Of a DNA stretch of 64,000 nt, positions 49,676 through 58,292 are shown in pieces. Below the pieces are notes generated by a model. The model was given only the letters and a program-made list of their open reading frames with translations, was not told the origin of the DNA and did no database searches. The stretch comes from Caldilineae bacterium (GTDB taxonomy: Bacteria; Chloroflexota; Anaerolineae; Epilineales; Epilineaceae): contig JACKBJ010000002.1 of the NCBI GenBank assembly GCA_020634625.1, positions 1-64,000 of the forward strand. The letters run 5' to 3'. The stretch's first letter is position 1. Every line of letters starts with the position of its first letter. The position numbers and the translations under genes are program-made.

Positions 49676-50218
49676 ATGGACGACAGCCAGTACGACTACG
49701 ACCTCGAGCCGCTCAGCTTTCTGACCGTCGGTACCCAGGGGCCGCCCGGCCAACGCACCTTCTACCTCCAGGCGGCGCAGGGCGCGCAGGTGGTCTCGCT
49801 GGAGTTCGAGAAGCAGCAGGCCATGGCGCTGGCCGTCGGCCTGCGGCGCCTGCTGGCCAACATCGAGGACGAGGCGCCGGGTGCCGTCTCGAAGCGGGAG
49901 GCGGCCCGCGGCAACCTGGACCTGCTCCAGCCGGTGGCGCCGGCCTTCCGAATCGGCAGCCTCGGCATCGGGGTGGACGAGGCGCAGGCGCACGTGTTCC
50001 TGGTGGTGCGCGCCTTGGCCCCGGAGGACGAGCCGGCCCAGACCGCCCGCTTCGTCGCCTCGATCGAGCAGGCGCTGGCCCTGGTCGAGCACATCCCGAA
50101 GGTGGTCGAGAAGGGGCGGCCCGAGTGCCCGGCCTGCGGCGAGCCGATGGACCCGGCGGGGCATCGCTGTCCTCGTCGCAACGGGCACGCCAAGGTCGAG
50201 CCCGAAGCGGGCGGATGA
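49676..50218 (+). CDS. DUF3090 family protein
   Basis: A 180-aa soluble protein beginning with acidic residues and YDYDLEPLSFLTVGTQGPPG, then RTFYLQAAQGAQVVSLEFEK, which match the DUF3090 family. It ends in a small zinc-ribbon-like CPACGEPMDP...HRCPRRNGH. Its biochemical function is not known to me. It is found beside phosphomutase-like and SCO1664-like genes, as here. The ATG follows GAGAGAAGG. It is probably cotranscribed with its neighbours. Confidence 0.85.
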   Translation: MDDSQYDYDLEPLSFLTVGTQGPPGQRTFYLQAAQGAQVVSLEFEKQQAMALAVGLRRLLANIEDEAPGAVSKREAARGNLDLLQPVAPAFRIGSLGIGVDEAQAHVFLVVRALAPEDEPAQTARFVASIEQALALVEHIPKVVEKGRPECPACGEPMDPAGHRCPRRNGHAKVEPEAGG

Positions 50219-50258
50219 ACCGCCGCGCGCGGTCGGTTTGCGCCGCCCGGTCGGAGCC

Positions 50259-51041
50259 GTGAGCCGCCCGGAGCCGCCCCGGTCCGGGGCACCGGGCGGC
50301 GTGGACGAGGGCAGCGCGGCGCTCAGCCCCGAGCGGGCCATGGCCCTGCTGGAGGGGGCCGCGATCGAGGTCGAGGGCCAGATCCCCTGGAGCTCCAACA
50401 TCGCCCTGCTCTGCCGCCTGCGCGACGCCCAGGGCGAGATGCTGGCGGTCTACAAGCCCCGCCGCGGCGAGCGGCCGCTCTGGGATTTCGCGCAGGGCAC
50501 GCTGCACCTGCGCGAGCTGGCCGCCTGGCGCATCGACCAGGCCCTGGGCTGGGGGCTGGTGCCGCCGACCAGCCTGCGGGACGGCCCCTACGGTCCCGGG
50601 ATGCTGCAGGCCTTCATCCCCCACGATCCCGAGGAGCACTACCTCGAGATGGCGGCGCCCGACCCCGAGGCGGTGGCGCGCATCGCGGCCTTCGACCTGG
50701 TGATCAACAACGCCGACCGCAAGAGCGGCCACGTGCTGCGCGACGAGGCCGGCCAGCTCTGGGCCATCGACCACGGCATCTGCTTTCACGTGGAGCCGAA
50801 GCTGCGCACCGTCATCTGGGAGCTGGCCGGCGAGCCGCTCGCGCCGGACCTGCTCCGCGACCTGCGCGACCTGCTGGCCGCGCTGCGCGATCCGCGCTCG
50901 GCGCTGCGGGCCGACCTGGCGCCCCTGCTCTCGGTCGATGAGATCCGGGCCCTGGGCCAACGCACGGCCGAGCTGCTGGCGGCCGGCGCCTACCCCGACC
51001 CCGACCCGGATCGACGCATGATCCCCTGGCCACCGGTCTGA
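50259..51041 (+). CDS. SCO1664-family kinase-like protein
   Basis: A 260-aa protein of the SCO1664 family, whose fold is distantly related to phosphatidylinositol 3/4-kinases. Visible kinase-like elements are AVYKPRRGERPLWDF (the lysine of the ATP site), FDLVINNADRKSGHVL (catalytic Asp/Asn) and WAIDHGICFHVEPKLR (metal Asp). It starts at GTG 50259, and the fold begins about 25 residues later. It is third in the operon with the phosphomutase-like and DUF3090 genes, and the peptide-release gene follows after 9 bp. The acceptor substrate is unknown. Confidence 0.8.
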   Translation: MSRPEPPRSGAPGGVDEGSAALSPERAMALLEGAAIEVEGQIPWSSNIALLCRLRDAQGEMLAVYKPRRGERPLWDFAQGTLHLRELAAWRIDQALGWGLVPPTSLRDGPYGPGMLQAFIPHDPEEHYLEMAAPDPEAVARIAAFDLVINNADRKSGHVLRDEAGQLWAIDHGICFHVEPKLRTVIWELAGEPLAPDLLRDLRDLLAALRDPRSALRADLAPLLSVDEIRALGQRTAELLAAGAYPDPDPDRRMIPWPPV

Positions 51042-51050
51042 GGCCCGACC

Positions 51051-51470
51051 ATGGAAGACATCGTCGTCAGCCACAACCTGAGCGTGCCTTCGACCGAGCT
51101 GCGCTGGCGCTTCTCGCGCTCGGGCGGGCCGGGCGGGCAGCACGTCAACACCTCGTCGACCAAGGTCGAGCTGAGCTGGGATCTGGCCGCCTCGGAGGCC
51201 CTGGGCGAGACCCAGCGGGCGCGCCTGCTGGCCAACCTGGCCGGCCGCGTCGACGAAGCGGGCGTGCTGCGCCTGGTGGTCGAGGAGACCCGCAGCCAGC
51301 ACCGCAACCGCGAGATCGCCGTCGAGCGCCTGCGCGCGCTGCTGATCGAGGCCGTCAAGCCGCGCAAGAAGCGCCGGCCGACGCGGCCGACGCGGGCGTC
51401 CAAGGAGCGCCGCCTGCAGGCCAAGCGGGTCCGCGGCGAGCGCAAGCAGGATCGGCGCAAGGACTGGTAG
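51051..51470 (+). CDS. arfB: alternative ribosome-rescue release factor ArfB/YaeJ
   Basis: The 139-aa protein hydrolyses peptidyl-tRNA on stalled ribosomes lacking a stop codon. The catalytic loop is SGGPGGQHVNTSSTKVEL with GGQ at 28-30. The family-specific basic carboxy-terminal tail (about 105-139, KPRKKRRPTRP...RRLQAKRVRGERKQ) enters the empty mRNA channel. It is the last gene of the operon. A hairpin follows at 51532-51566. Confidence 0.93.
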   Translation: MEDIVVSHNLSVPSTELRWRFSRSGGPGGQHVNTSSTKVELSWDLAASEALGETQRARLLANLAGRVDEAGVLRLVVEETRSQHRNREIAVERLRALLIEAVKPRKKRRPTRPTRASKERRLQAKRVRGERKQDRRKDW

Positions 51471-51531
51471 GCGCGGGGACCGGTCGGCGCGAGCGGCGCT
51501 GCCGGGTCGCGAAGCGCGGGCCGCGCAGGTC

Positions 51532-51566
51532 GGAAGGGGCCGAGTCCCGTCGGATCGGCCCCTTCC
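51532..51566. terminator. hairpin terminator between convergent genes
   Basis: Arms GGAAGGGGCCGA and TCGGCCCCTTCC around an 11-nt loop. It lies 62 bp after the arfB stop and 27 bp from the stop of the convergent secreted-protein gene. Confidence 0.65.
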
Positions 51567-51592
51567 GGGTCCTCGCCTCGGCCTTCGCCGGC

Positions 51593-52114
51593 TCAGCCAC
51601 CGAGCAGCCGGCGTGCCTCGGCTCGGCAGCGCCGCTCGGTCAGCACTTCGCGCTGCTGGCGGCCGAGCGCCTTCCAGGCCATCCGCGCCCGGCCCTGCGC
51701 GTCGCGGTAGGCGATGGCGCAGTAGCCCTGGCCGGTCTTCATCCAGGCCAGGTCGCGGGTCTGGACGCCGGGCCCGAGCAGGACGATGTCGGCCAGCTTG
51801 CGCCGCGGTCGCAGCTCGCCCAGCGGCTGGACCGGCGCGACCCAGGTCAGCAGCTCGCCCTCGCCCGGGCCGAGCGGCAGCCGGGGGCCGAGCCGCAGCC
51901 GATCGGCCTCGAGGCCGCGGATCTCGACCCCGTCCGGCAGCTGGTTGAGCAGGTAGATGCCGGCCGTGTTCTCGGCCGGGCGGAGCAGAGCGCCGCCCGG
52001 CAGCTTGATCGGCAGCGGGCCGGCATGGACGGGCGGGGCGCTGGCCGCCAGGAGCAGCAGCAGCGTTCCCAAGGGCAGGAGCGAACGGGTCAATCGCGTC
52101 TTCGGCGTGCACAT
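51593..52114 (-). CDS. secreted protein of unknown function
   Basis: A 173-aa protein with a signal peptide at residues 1-31 (SLLPLGTLLLLLAASAPPVH), two cysteines in the mature part and a terminal segment rich in Arg. ENTAGIYLLNQLPDGVEIRG and TGQGYCAIAYRDAQGRARMA suggest a small beta-rich domain. The ATG follows AAAGGAG. No family is recognised. It is monocistronic and convergent with arfB. Confidence 0.6.
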   Translation of the reverse strand: MCTPKTRLTRSLLPLGTLLLLLAASAPPVHAGPLPIKLPGGALLRPAENTAGIYLLNQLPDGVEIRGLEADRLRLGPRLPLGPGEGELLTWVAPVQPLGELRPRRKLADIVLLGPGVQTRDLAWMKTGQGYCAIAYRDAQGRARMAWKALGRQQREVLTERRCRAEARRLLGG

Positions 52115-52489
52115 GGTCGACTCCTTTCTCGTGACCGGCGCCGGCGGCTCCGGCGTCCGTGGATCGGTTGTCCGAGCACAGCCTAGCGCGGCGGCCGGCG
52201 GGCGGCTGTGGGCTGCGTCTCGCGGCGGCTGTCGCCTGCGTCACGATCGCCGGTCGTTTGGAGGGCCGGGCATGGCGGGAGGGGCCTGGCGAGGCTGCCG
52301 GGCGGGTGCGGTGGCGAGGCTGCCGGGCGGGTGCGGCGGCGCCGCGACGCGGCGGGATTCGACGGGAGCCGGCCGGCTGCTACACTCCGCATGGTCGGCG
52401 GGACCGCTCGGGTGGCCCGGGCCAGCGACGCCCCGCGCCCGTCCGTGCACGCGACCCGTTCCGGAAACGAAACCCAGGAGGCAGGCCCG

Positions 52490-52684
52490 GTGGACCGCAT
52501 CCGACGACGCCATTTCGAGGGCAGCTGGCTCATCTTCTGGCTCATGTGCGTGACGGGGATCGGGATCCCCTTCGCGATCCTCTATCTGGTCGACTCCACC
52601 ATCGAGATCGAGTACCCGATCGAGGATGCCGAGGCCTTTCTGGAGCAGCGGGATCGCGAGCGGACCGGGTTCCGAATCCCCTAG
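52490..52684 (+). CDS. small single-pass membrane protein
   Basis: A 64-aa protein starting at GTG with an AGGAGG ribosome site (52476-52481) at good spacing. It has a basic start (DRIRRRHFEG), one membrane helix (about 12-33, WLIFWLMCVTGIGIPFAILY) and an acidic outside tail (EIEYPIEDAEAFLEQRDRE). The longer open frame upstream is not supported. It precedes the SRPBCC gene by 40 bp and is probably cotranscribed. Its function is unknown. Confidence 0.65.
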   Translation: MDRIRRRHFEGSWLIFWLMCVTGIGIPFAILYLVDSTIEIEYPIEDAEAFLEQRDRERTGFRIP

Positions 52685-52724
52685 TCCGCCTCCGCCCCCA
52701 CCTCCCCCGACGAGGAGCGAACGC

Positions 52725-53177
52725 GTGCTTGGACACCGGCTGACGAGCGAGATCGAGATCGAGGCCGAGGCCGAACGGGTCTGGGCGATCCTGACCGACT
52801 TCGGGGCCTATCCCGAGTGGAACCCCTTCGTGCGCGCGATCGAGGGGGCCTTGGCGCCGGGAGCGCGGCTCGCGGTCCTGCTGCAGCCCAGCGGGACGCG
52901 CGCCATGGCCTTCCGTCCGACGCTGCAGGTCGTCGAGGCGCCGCGCGAGCTGCGCTGGCTGGGCCGGGTGCTGATGCCGGGCATCTTCGACGGCGAGCAC
53001 CGCTTCGTCATCGAGGTCCTGGGCGCCGGCCGGCTGCGCTTCGAGCAGAGCGAGCGCTTCTCCGGCATCCTGGTGCCGTTCATGCGTCGGAGCCTCGATC
53101 GGGATGCGCGGCGCGGCTTCGCCGAGATGAACGCGGCGCTCAAGGCGCGGGCCGAGGGCGGGGCCGGGACGGCCTGA
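52725..53177 (+). CDS. SRPBCC-family (polyketide cyclase/CoxG-like) protein
   Basis: A 150-aa START-like hydrophobic-cavity protein: VWAILTDFGAYPEWNPFVRA is the standard opening after the first strand, followed by FDGEHRFVIEVLGAGRLRFE, and the long carboxy-terminal helix (DRDARRGFAEMNAALKARAE) closes the cavity. It starts at GTG 52725 behind GAGGAG. Ligand and role are unknown; relatives include environmental-stress and CoxG-type proteins. It lies 32 bp from the convergent truD gene. Confidence 0.82.
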   Translation: MLGHRLTSEIEIEAEAERVWAILTDFGAYPEWNPFVRAIEGALAPGARLAVLLQPSGTRAMAFRPTLQVVEAPRELRWLGRVLMPGIFDGEHRFVIEVLGAGRLRFEQSERFSGILVPFMRRSLDRDARRGFAEMNAALKARAEGGAGTA

Positions 53178-53209
53178 TCGATCCTGGTCGACGGGGTCGG
53201 GCTGCCGCG

Positions 53210-54382
53210 CTAGGCGTCGGCCGGGCTGGCCTCCAGCGTCACCAGCTCGGCCAGCACCGTCGTCGCGTAGGCGCCGGGCGCCAGGCTGAAGGCCAGCCGT
53301 AGCGCCGTCGCGTCCGGCCAGTCCCAGCTCAGGTCGCGCACCGGCAGGCGCAGTGCACGGCGCTCCTGTTTGGTGCCGACCGACTCCAGGCCCCGCTGCC
53401 AGGCTTCGCAGCCGGCCAGCGCGGCCGTTTCCAGGGCCAGGGCCTCGCCGCTCACCAGCGGCGCGCCGCGGCCCCAGAGCGGCCCGGTGGGGTGGATGTC
53501 CATCTCGGCCGTCCGGCGGCGGATCTCGGCGTCGACCTCGGTCGCCTTGAAGAAGCTGCGCGAGCCTTCCAGCATCATCGCGTCGCCCTCGAGCACCGCG
53601 TCCCAGCTGCCGGCCTCGACCCGGGCCGCCAGCACGCGGTTGAAGAGCCAGGAGCGCGCCGCCGAGATGTACATGCCGCGCTTGAAGCGATCCCGCTCGC
53701 GCAGACGACCCTCGAAGACGGCCAGTGCCCGCGGCAGGTTGCCGCCGCCGTGGCCGAAGCGCTGGGGGCCGAAGTAGTTGGGCAGGCCCCGCTCGCGCAG
53801 GGCGGTCAGGCGCGCTTCGACGGCCTGGCGATCGACCGGGCTGCCGTCCGGCCCGGCCAGCTCGCGCAGGACGATGGTGAAGGCGTTGCCGGCCAGCCCA
53901 CCGCGGCGGATCATGCGCCGGTTGCGCCGCGCGTCGAGGACCTCGATGCCGGGCTCGGCCGCGAGCCGCGACCAGTCGGGGTCGCCGCCGCCGGGCAGGA
54001 GGATCGAGAAGCTCTGCTCGGTCACCGCGTAACGGTCCTTCTGGCCGGCGTAGTTGATGTGCTTGGGCGGGACGTCGGCGACCTGCGCGATCTGCCGCGC
54101 CACCCACTGGGTGTTGGCCTCCCGCTTGCGGACGCGCAGGATGACGTAGTCGCCGTCGTCCGAGGGCTCGAAGCCCAGGTCCTCGATGACCTCGAAGTCC
54201 TCGGGTGTGCTGCGGATGCGGCCGCTGGCCGGGGGCGGCCCGAAGGCCGAGGGCAGCCGGTCCCAGCCCGCGGGTGGCGTGAAGGCGGGCGTGGCCCGGC
54301 CGGCGGCCGGGGGCTGGCCCCGGGTCGGGGCAGGTTCGACCGCTTCGGGCCGGGCATCCGGGCTGGACGGGTCGGGGCTCAT
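53210..54382 (-). CDS. truD: tRNA pseudouridine(13) synthase TruD
   Basis: The 390-aa enzyme isomerises U13 of tRNA. Catalytic Asp116 lies in HINYAGQKDRYAV, the TruD signature. EDFEVIEDLGFEPSDDGDYV (PxDFxVxE-like) opens the catalytic domain, and GLPNYFGPQRFGHGGGNL is the other hallmark before the TRUD insertion. About 50 Pro/Ala-rich residues precede the domain. The ATG at 54382 has an AAGG site; an in-frame ATG at 54424 overlaps a TAGCAT box and is less likely. It is divergent from tldD. Confidence 0.92.
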   Translation of the reverse strand: MSPDPSSPDARPEAVEPAPTRGQPPAAGRATPAFTPPAGWDRLPSAFGPPPASGRIRSTPEDFEVIEDLGFEPSDDGDYVILRVRKREANTQWVARQIAQVADVPPKHINYAGQKDRYAVTEQSFSILLPGGGDPDWSRLAAEPGIEVLDARRNRRMIRRGGLAGNAFTIVLRELAGPDGSPVDRQAVEARLTALRERGLPNYFGPQRFGHGGGNLPRALAVFEGRLRERDRFKRGMYISAARSWLFNRVLAARVEAGSWDAVLEGDAMMLEGSRSFFKATEVDAEIRRRTAEMDIHPTGPLWGRGAPLVSGEALALETAALAGCEAWQRGLESVGTKQERRALRLPVRDLSWDWPDATALRLAFSLAPGAYATTVLAELVTLEASPADA

Positions 54383-54465
54383 GGTCACGTTCGCCTTGGC
54401 TGCTGCGTCGATAGGGGCGTCCATGCTAGCCGAGGCCGCGTGACGCTCCCAATTCGCCGCCGGGC

Positions 54466-54471
54466 TATCAT
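54466..54471 (+). promoter_or_regulatory. -10 box for tldD-tldE
   Basis: TATCAT about 46 nt before ATG 54518. The leader includes a GAAAGGATC ribosome site. A weak TGACGC (54441-54446) is the only -35 candidate. Confidence 0.4.
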
Positions 54472-54517
54472 GGGGCAGCCCCGACGGGTCCTCCGTCACG
54501 ACCGAAAGGATCGTTCG

Positions 54518-55918
54518 ATGCTCGTATCCCCCGAACTCGCCGGCCAGGTGCTGGCCGCCGCCCGCGCCGGCGGCGCCGACTTCGCCGAGATCTACGCCGA
54601 GCGCTGGAAGCGGCGCCAGCTGCGGACCGTCGACCGCCGGGTCAAGGAGGCCACCAGCGGCATCGAGCGCGGCGCCGGCCTGCGGCTGTTCTACGGCCTG
54701 GACGTGGTCTACGCCTATACCAACGACCTCTCGGCCACCAGCCTGCTCGCGCTGACCGAACGGCTCTGCCAGCTGCGCGGACGCCTCGGGCGGGTCGACG
54801 CCAGCGGCGGCGGCGGCCTCGATTTCCGGCCCCGGCGGGCCAGCGGCCGGCATGCGCCGGCCCAGCCCTTCGACTCGCGCGACAAGGCGACGCGCCTGGC
54901 CTGGCTGCACGAGGCCGACGCCGGCGCCCGCGTGGCGCCCGAGATCGCCCAGGTCGAGGCTCGGCTGACCGAGTGGGAGCAGGACATGCTGGTGGCCAAC
55001 TCCGAGGGCGTCTGGGCCGAGGACGCGCGGGTCTGGACCCGGCTTCACGTCAACGCCATCGCCAGCGATGCCGGCGAGCTGCAGACCGGCTCGGCCGCGC
55101 CGGGCCTGACGATGGGCCTGGAGCTGATGGAGCGCCATCCACCGCGCGAGGTCGGCCGCGAGGCCGGCCTGCAGGCGATGACCAACCTGCGCGCGGTGCC
55201 GGCGCCGGCCGGACCGATGCCGGTGGTCATCGGCAACCGCTTCGGCGGCGTCATCTTCCACGAGGCCCTGGGGCACCTGCTCGAGACCACGTCGGTGGCC
55301 AAGAACGCCTCGGTGCTCTCGGGCAAGCTGGGCCAGACGGTCGCCAGCCCCTGCGTCACCTACATCGACGACGGGACCCTGCCGCATGCCTGGGGGTCGA
55401 CCGAGCTGGACGACGAGGGCGCGCCGACCGAGCGCACGGTGCTCATCCAGGACGGCGTCCTGAAGCAGTACATGGTCGACAAGCTCGGCGGCCTGAAGAC
55501 CGGCTACCGGCCGACCGGCTCGGGCCGGCGTCAGAACTACACCCTGGCGCCCACCTCGCGCATGCGCAACACCTTCATCGCCCCGGGCGACACGCCCAAG
55601 GAGGCGCTCTTCGAGGGCATCGACTTCGGCCTCTACGCCAAGAGCATGGGCGGCGGCCAGGTCAAGCCGGGCTCGGGCGAGTACAACTTCGCCGTGCGCG
55701 AGGGCTACCTCATCCGCAAGGGTCGGGTGGCCGAGCCGGTGCGCGGCGCGATGCTCCTGGGCAAGGGCCCGGACAGCATCCGGAAGATCGTGGCGGTCTC
55801 CGACGACCTGGAGAACGCGCCGGGCATGTGCGGCAGCCTCTCGGGCTCGATCCCGGTCGAGGTCGGCCAGCCGCACCTCCTGGTCAGCGAGATCGTGGTG
55901 GGAGGCGAGGCGGCATGA
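54518..55918 (+). CDS. tldD: metalloprotease TldD
   Basis: The 466-aa catalytic subunit of the TldD/TldE (PmbA) zinc protease processes peptide antibiotics and antitoxins and degrades unfolded peptides. The active site is HEALGH in VIFHEALGHLLETTSVAKNA (about 247-252). GSGRRQNYTLAPTSRMRNTF and the carboxy-terminal GKGPDSIRKIVAVSDDLENA with MCGSLSG (distal Cys) are family motifs. The ATG has an AAAGGA site. The last 4 nt overlap tldE (ATGA), as expected for partners forming a heterodimer. Confidence 0.93.
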   Translation: MLVSPELAGQVLAAARAGGADFAEIYAERWKRRQLRTVDRRVKEATSGIERGAGLRLFYGLDVVYAYTNDLSATSLLALTERLCQLRGRLGRVDASGGGGLDFRPRRASGRHAPAQPFDSRDKATRLAWLHEADAGARVAPEIAQVEARLTEWEQDMLVANSEGVWAEDARVWTRLHVNAIASDAGELQTGSAAPGLTMGLELMERHPPREVGREAGLQAMTNLRAVPAPAGPMPVVIGNRFGGVIFHEALGHLLETTSVAKNASVLSGKLGQTVASPCVTYIDDGTLPHAWGSTELDDEGAPTERTVLIQDGVLKQYMVDKLGGLKTGYRPTGSGRRQNYTLAPTSRMRNTFIAPGDTPKEALFEGIDFGLYAKSMGGGQVKPGSGEYNFAVREGYLIRKGRVAEPVRGAMLLGKGPDSIRKIVAVSDDLENAPGMCGSLSGSIPVEVGQPHLLVSEIVVGGEAA

Positions 55919-57273
55919 ACGAGCCGACAGGCAGCATGCACGAAGCGTCTGGCCGCATGACCTTCGAGGCGGCGCAGGAATGGCTCCTGGCGCGGGCCCG
56001 TGACGCGGGTCTCGCGATCGAGGTCCTGGGCCAGTCCAACCGAGAGCTGACCCTGGCGGCCCAGAACGGCAGCCTGGAGCAGGTCACCGAAGCCGAGCGG
56101 GCCGGCATCGGCATTCGGCTGGTCGACGGCGAAGGCCGCGCCGGCTACGCCTACACCGAGGACCTGGGCGTCGAGGCCCTGGCCTGGGCCCTGGCCGAGG
56201 CGCGCGAGAACGCCGGCCTGCTCGAGCCGGGCGATGCCCGCATCGAGCCGGGCCGGGCCCTGGGGCACAGCGACTCGGTCGGCGACGGCCTGGCCGAGCC
56301 CCTGGCTCAGAAGCTGGAGACGGTGCTGGGCTTCGAGGAGGACCTGCGCGCCGACCCGCGTGTGCGGCAGGTGCCCATCGCCCGCTACATGGAGCGCGAG
56401 GCGCGGCTCAGCCTGGCCTCGACCGGCGGCGCCCGGGGCAGCTACCGCAACGGCGCCGCCGGCCTGCTGTCCTCGTTGGTGATGGCCGAGGGCGAGAGCC
56501 TGAAGCAGGGCTTCGAGATCGCCCTGGAGACCGACTTCCACGCGCTCGATCCCGGCCGCACCGCCCGGACGGCCATCGCCGCCACCGGCCGCCTCCTGGG
56601 CGCGCGCCCCCTGCCCAGCGGCCGCTACACCGCCTGGTTCGAGCCGAGGGTGTTCGCCCAGCTGCTGTCGGCCTTCAGCGGCCTCTTCAGCGGCAAGCAG
56701 GTGCTCGAGGGCAAGAGCCGGCTGGCCGGCCGCCTGGGCCAGCGCATCGCCGGCGAGGCCTTCACGCTGATCGACGATCCGACCCTGCCCGGACGCATCG
56801 GCAGCCGGCCCTTCGACGCCGAAGGTCGGCCAGCCGCCCCGCTCACCCTGGTCGATCGGGGCCAGCTGCGGGCTTTCCTGCACAATGCCGAGACGGCCCG
56901 CGCCCTGGGTCAGCCCAACAGCGGTCATGCCTGGCGCAGCTACCGGGGTCCGCTGGACGTGGCGCCCAGCAACCTCTACGTGCCGGCCGGCCCGGGCCTC
57001 CAGCCGGCGACGGGCGTGATCGTCACCGACCTGATGGGCCTGCACGCCGGCGCCAACCCCATCAGCGGCGACTTCTCGCTGCAGGCCCTGGGGCTGGAGC
57101 TGCGCGGGGGCGAGCTGGCGGCGCCGGTCGAGAACTTCGCCGTCAGCGGCAACTTCCTCGACCTGCTGCAGCGGATCGTCGGCCTGGGCGACACCCTGGA
57201 GTGGCATTTCATGGGGGCCTGCGTCGGCGCCCCGATGGTCGAGGTGGACGGGCTCAGCTTCGCCGGGGCCTGA
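55915..57273 (+). CDS. tldE: metalloprotease partner TldE/PmbA
   Basis: The 452-aa TldE-like protein lacks the HExxxH motif, as is normal for this subunit. Its fold markers are ELTLAAQNGSLEQVTEAERA and RAGYAYTEDLGVEALAWALA near the start, then FEPRVFAQLLSAFSGLFSGK and FTLIDDPTLPGRIGSRPFDA, ending LEWHFMGACVGAPMVEVDGL. It makes the substrate channel with TldD. ATGA overlap with tldD. A strong hairpin (57328-57367) ends the operon. Confidence 0.92.
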   Translation: MNEPTGSMHEASGRMTFEAAQEWLLARARDAGLAIEVLGQSNRELTLAAQNGSLEQVTEAERAGIGIRLVDGEGRAGYAYTEDLGVEALAWALAEARENAGLLEPGDARIEPGRALGHSDSVGDGLAEPLAQKLETVLGFEEDLRADPRVRQVPIARYMEREARLSLASTGGARGSYRNGAAGLLSSLVMAEGESLKQGFEIALETDFHALDPGRTARTAIAATGRLLGARPLPSGRYTAWFEPRVFAQLLSAFSGLFSGKQVLEGKSRLAGRLGQRIAGEAFTLIDDPTLPGRIGSRPFDAEGRPAAPLTLVDRGQLRAFLHNAETARALGQPNSGHAWRSYRGPLDVAPSNLYVPAGPGLQPATGVIVTDLMGLHAGANPISGDFSLQALGLELRGGELAAPVENFAVSGNFLDLLQRIVGLGDTLEWHFMGACVGAPMVEVDGLSFAGA

Positions 57274-57327
57274 GCCGGTCGGGGCCTTCGCGCGAGCCGG
57301 CCGCGTGATTCCGGTTCGGGACCGAAA

Positions 57328-57367
57328 CGACGGAGGGGCGCAGCCCGCGGGCTGCGCCCCTCCGTCG
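57328..57367. terminator. strong bidirectional hairpin terminator
   Basis: 19-bp perfect arms (left arm CGACGGAGGGGCGCAGCCC, 57328-57346) around GC. It lies between the end of tldE and the end of the convergent cysteine-rich secreted-protein gene and probably serves both. Confidence 0.7.
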
Positions 57368-57456
57368 ACCTGGCGCATCTGGATCCGGCGCGCCTTGGCG
57401 GCGGCCGGTCGGCCGGGCGCTGCGTCGAGACGCATCCGCCGGCCGATGTCTGGCGA

Positions 57457-58053
57457 CTAGGGCCGGCCCGGCCGACCCGGACCGCCCGGTCCGCCGCGGC
57501 CGGGGCCGCCCGGCTCGCCCGGCTCGCCCGGCTCGGTGCCACGCGGCGGGCGCGCGCCGCCGTTGGCGCAGCGCTCGGGGCAATTGGCGGCGGCTTCCGT
57601 CAGGTGCTGGCAGGCGTGGCTCTCGGGATCGGCTTCACAGGCGACCGCGGCCCGCTCGGCCAGCGCCGCGCACAGCGTCTCGCAGTCCACCGGCTCGCGG
57701 GGCTCGCCCGGGGCCGGTCGCGGGCCGCGCGGCTCACCCGGCTCGCCCGGCTTCGGGCCGCGGGGCTCGCCCGGCTCGCGGCTGGGCGGGTTGGCGCAGA
57801 ACGCCTGGCACTTGGCCAGCATCTCGGCGGCCTTGTCGGCGCAGTTCTCGCCGTTGTTGGCTTCGCAGCGCGCCAACAGGCGCGCCGCCGCCTCTTCGCA
57901 GTGCGTGGCGCACTGCGCGGGGTCGATGCTGCCGCCACCCGGTCCACCGCGACCGGGTCCCTCGCCGGCGAACGCCGTCGAGGCGCCGAAGCCGAGGCTG
58001 AAGGCGGCCACCAGGGCCAGACCGCTTGCGACGAGCGTCTTCGTGGGGTTCAT
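57457..58053 (-). CDS. secreted protein with two twin-CX3C six-cysteine repeats and GEPG linkers
   Basis: A 198-aa exported protein; signal peptide about 1-29 (LVASGLALVAAFSLGFGAST). It contains two copies of a ~40-residue unit with cysteine spacing C-x3-C-x10-C-x7/8-C-x9/10-C-x3-C (the first starts CATHC and ends CQAFC; the second starts CETLC and ends CPERC). The Ala/Glu-rich spacers should form a helical hairpin pinned by the twin CX3C motifs. Collagen-like Gly-Glu-Pro-Gly repeats link and end the domains. It is paralogous to the next gene. AAGGAG precedes the ATG. Surface-exposed, disulphide-bonded; function unknown. Confidence 0.75.
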   Translation of the reverse strand: MNPTKTLVASGLALVAAFSLGFGASTAFAGEGPGRGGPGGGSIDPAQCATHCEEAAARLLARCEANNGENCADKAAEMLAKCQAFCANPPSREPGEPRGPKPGEPGEPRGPRPAPGEPREPVDCETLCAALAERAAVACEADPESHACQHLTEAAANCPERCANGGARPPRGTEPGEPGEPGGPGRGGPGGPGRPGRP

Positions 58054-58206
58054 CGGTAAGACTCCTTGATCGGAATGGGCTGATATGCGACGCGGGATTG
58101 CGAGCCTTGACTAGGGAATCGATTCCGTGGCCTGGGAGGGGGCTCTGCTCGCTGGAAGACCCGAGCCCCGTCCGGTGGTTAGATTGCCGAGCTCGGCCGG
58201 AAAGTT

Positions 58207-58243
58207 AGCGGGGCGGAGCGCCCGAATCGCGCTCCGCCCCGCT
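58207..58243 (-). terminator. hairpin after the four-repeat cysteine-rich gene
   Basis: 15-bp arms (AGCGGGGCGGAGCGC and complement) around a 7-nt loop, 50 bp beyond the stop of the minus-strand gene. An AACTTTCC stretch follows on that strand. Confidence 0.6.
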
Positions 58244-58292
58244 CGCTGGCCGGCTGCTTGCGCCCCATCGGCGCAGGCAACCGTAAGGCTGC

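Noticed and set aside
53210..55876. 888-aa fusion upstream of TruD
   Set aside because: The extra amino-terminal part is the antisense of tldD; TruD homology begins near the ATG at 54382.
57600..58059. CRISPR-like or tandem DNA repeats in the cysteine-rich genes
   Set aside because: The repeats are at protein level (GEPG and CX3C units) with varied DNA and no regular spacers.
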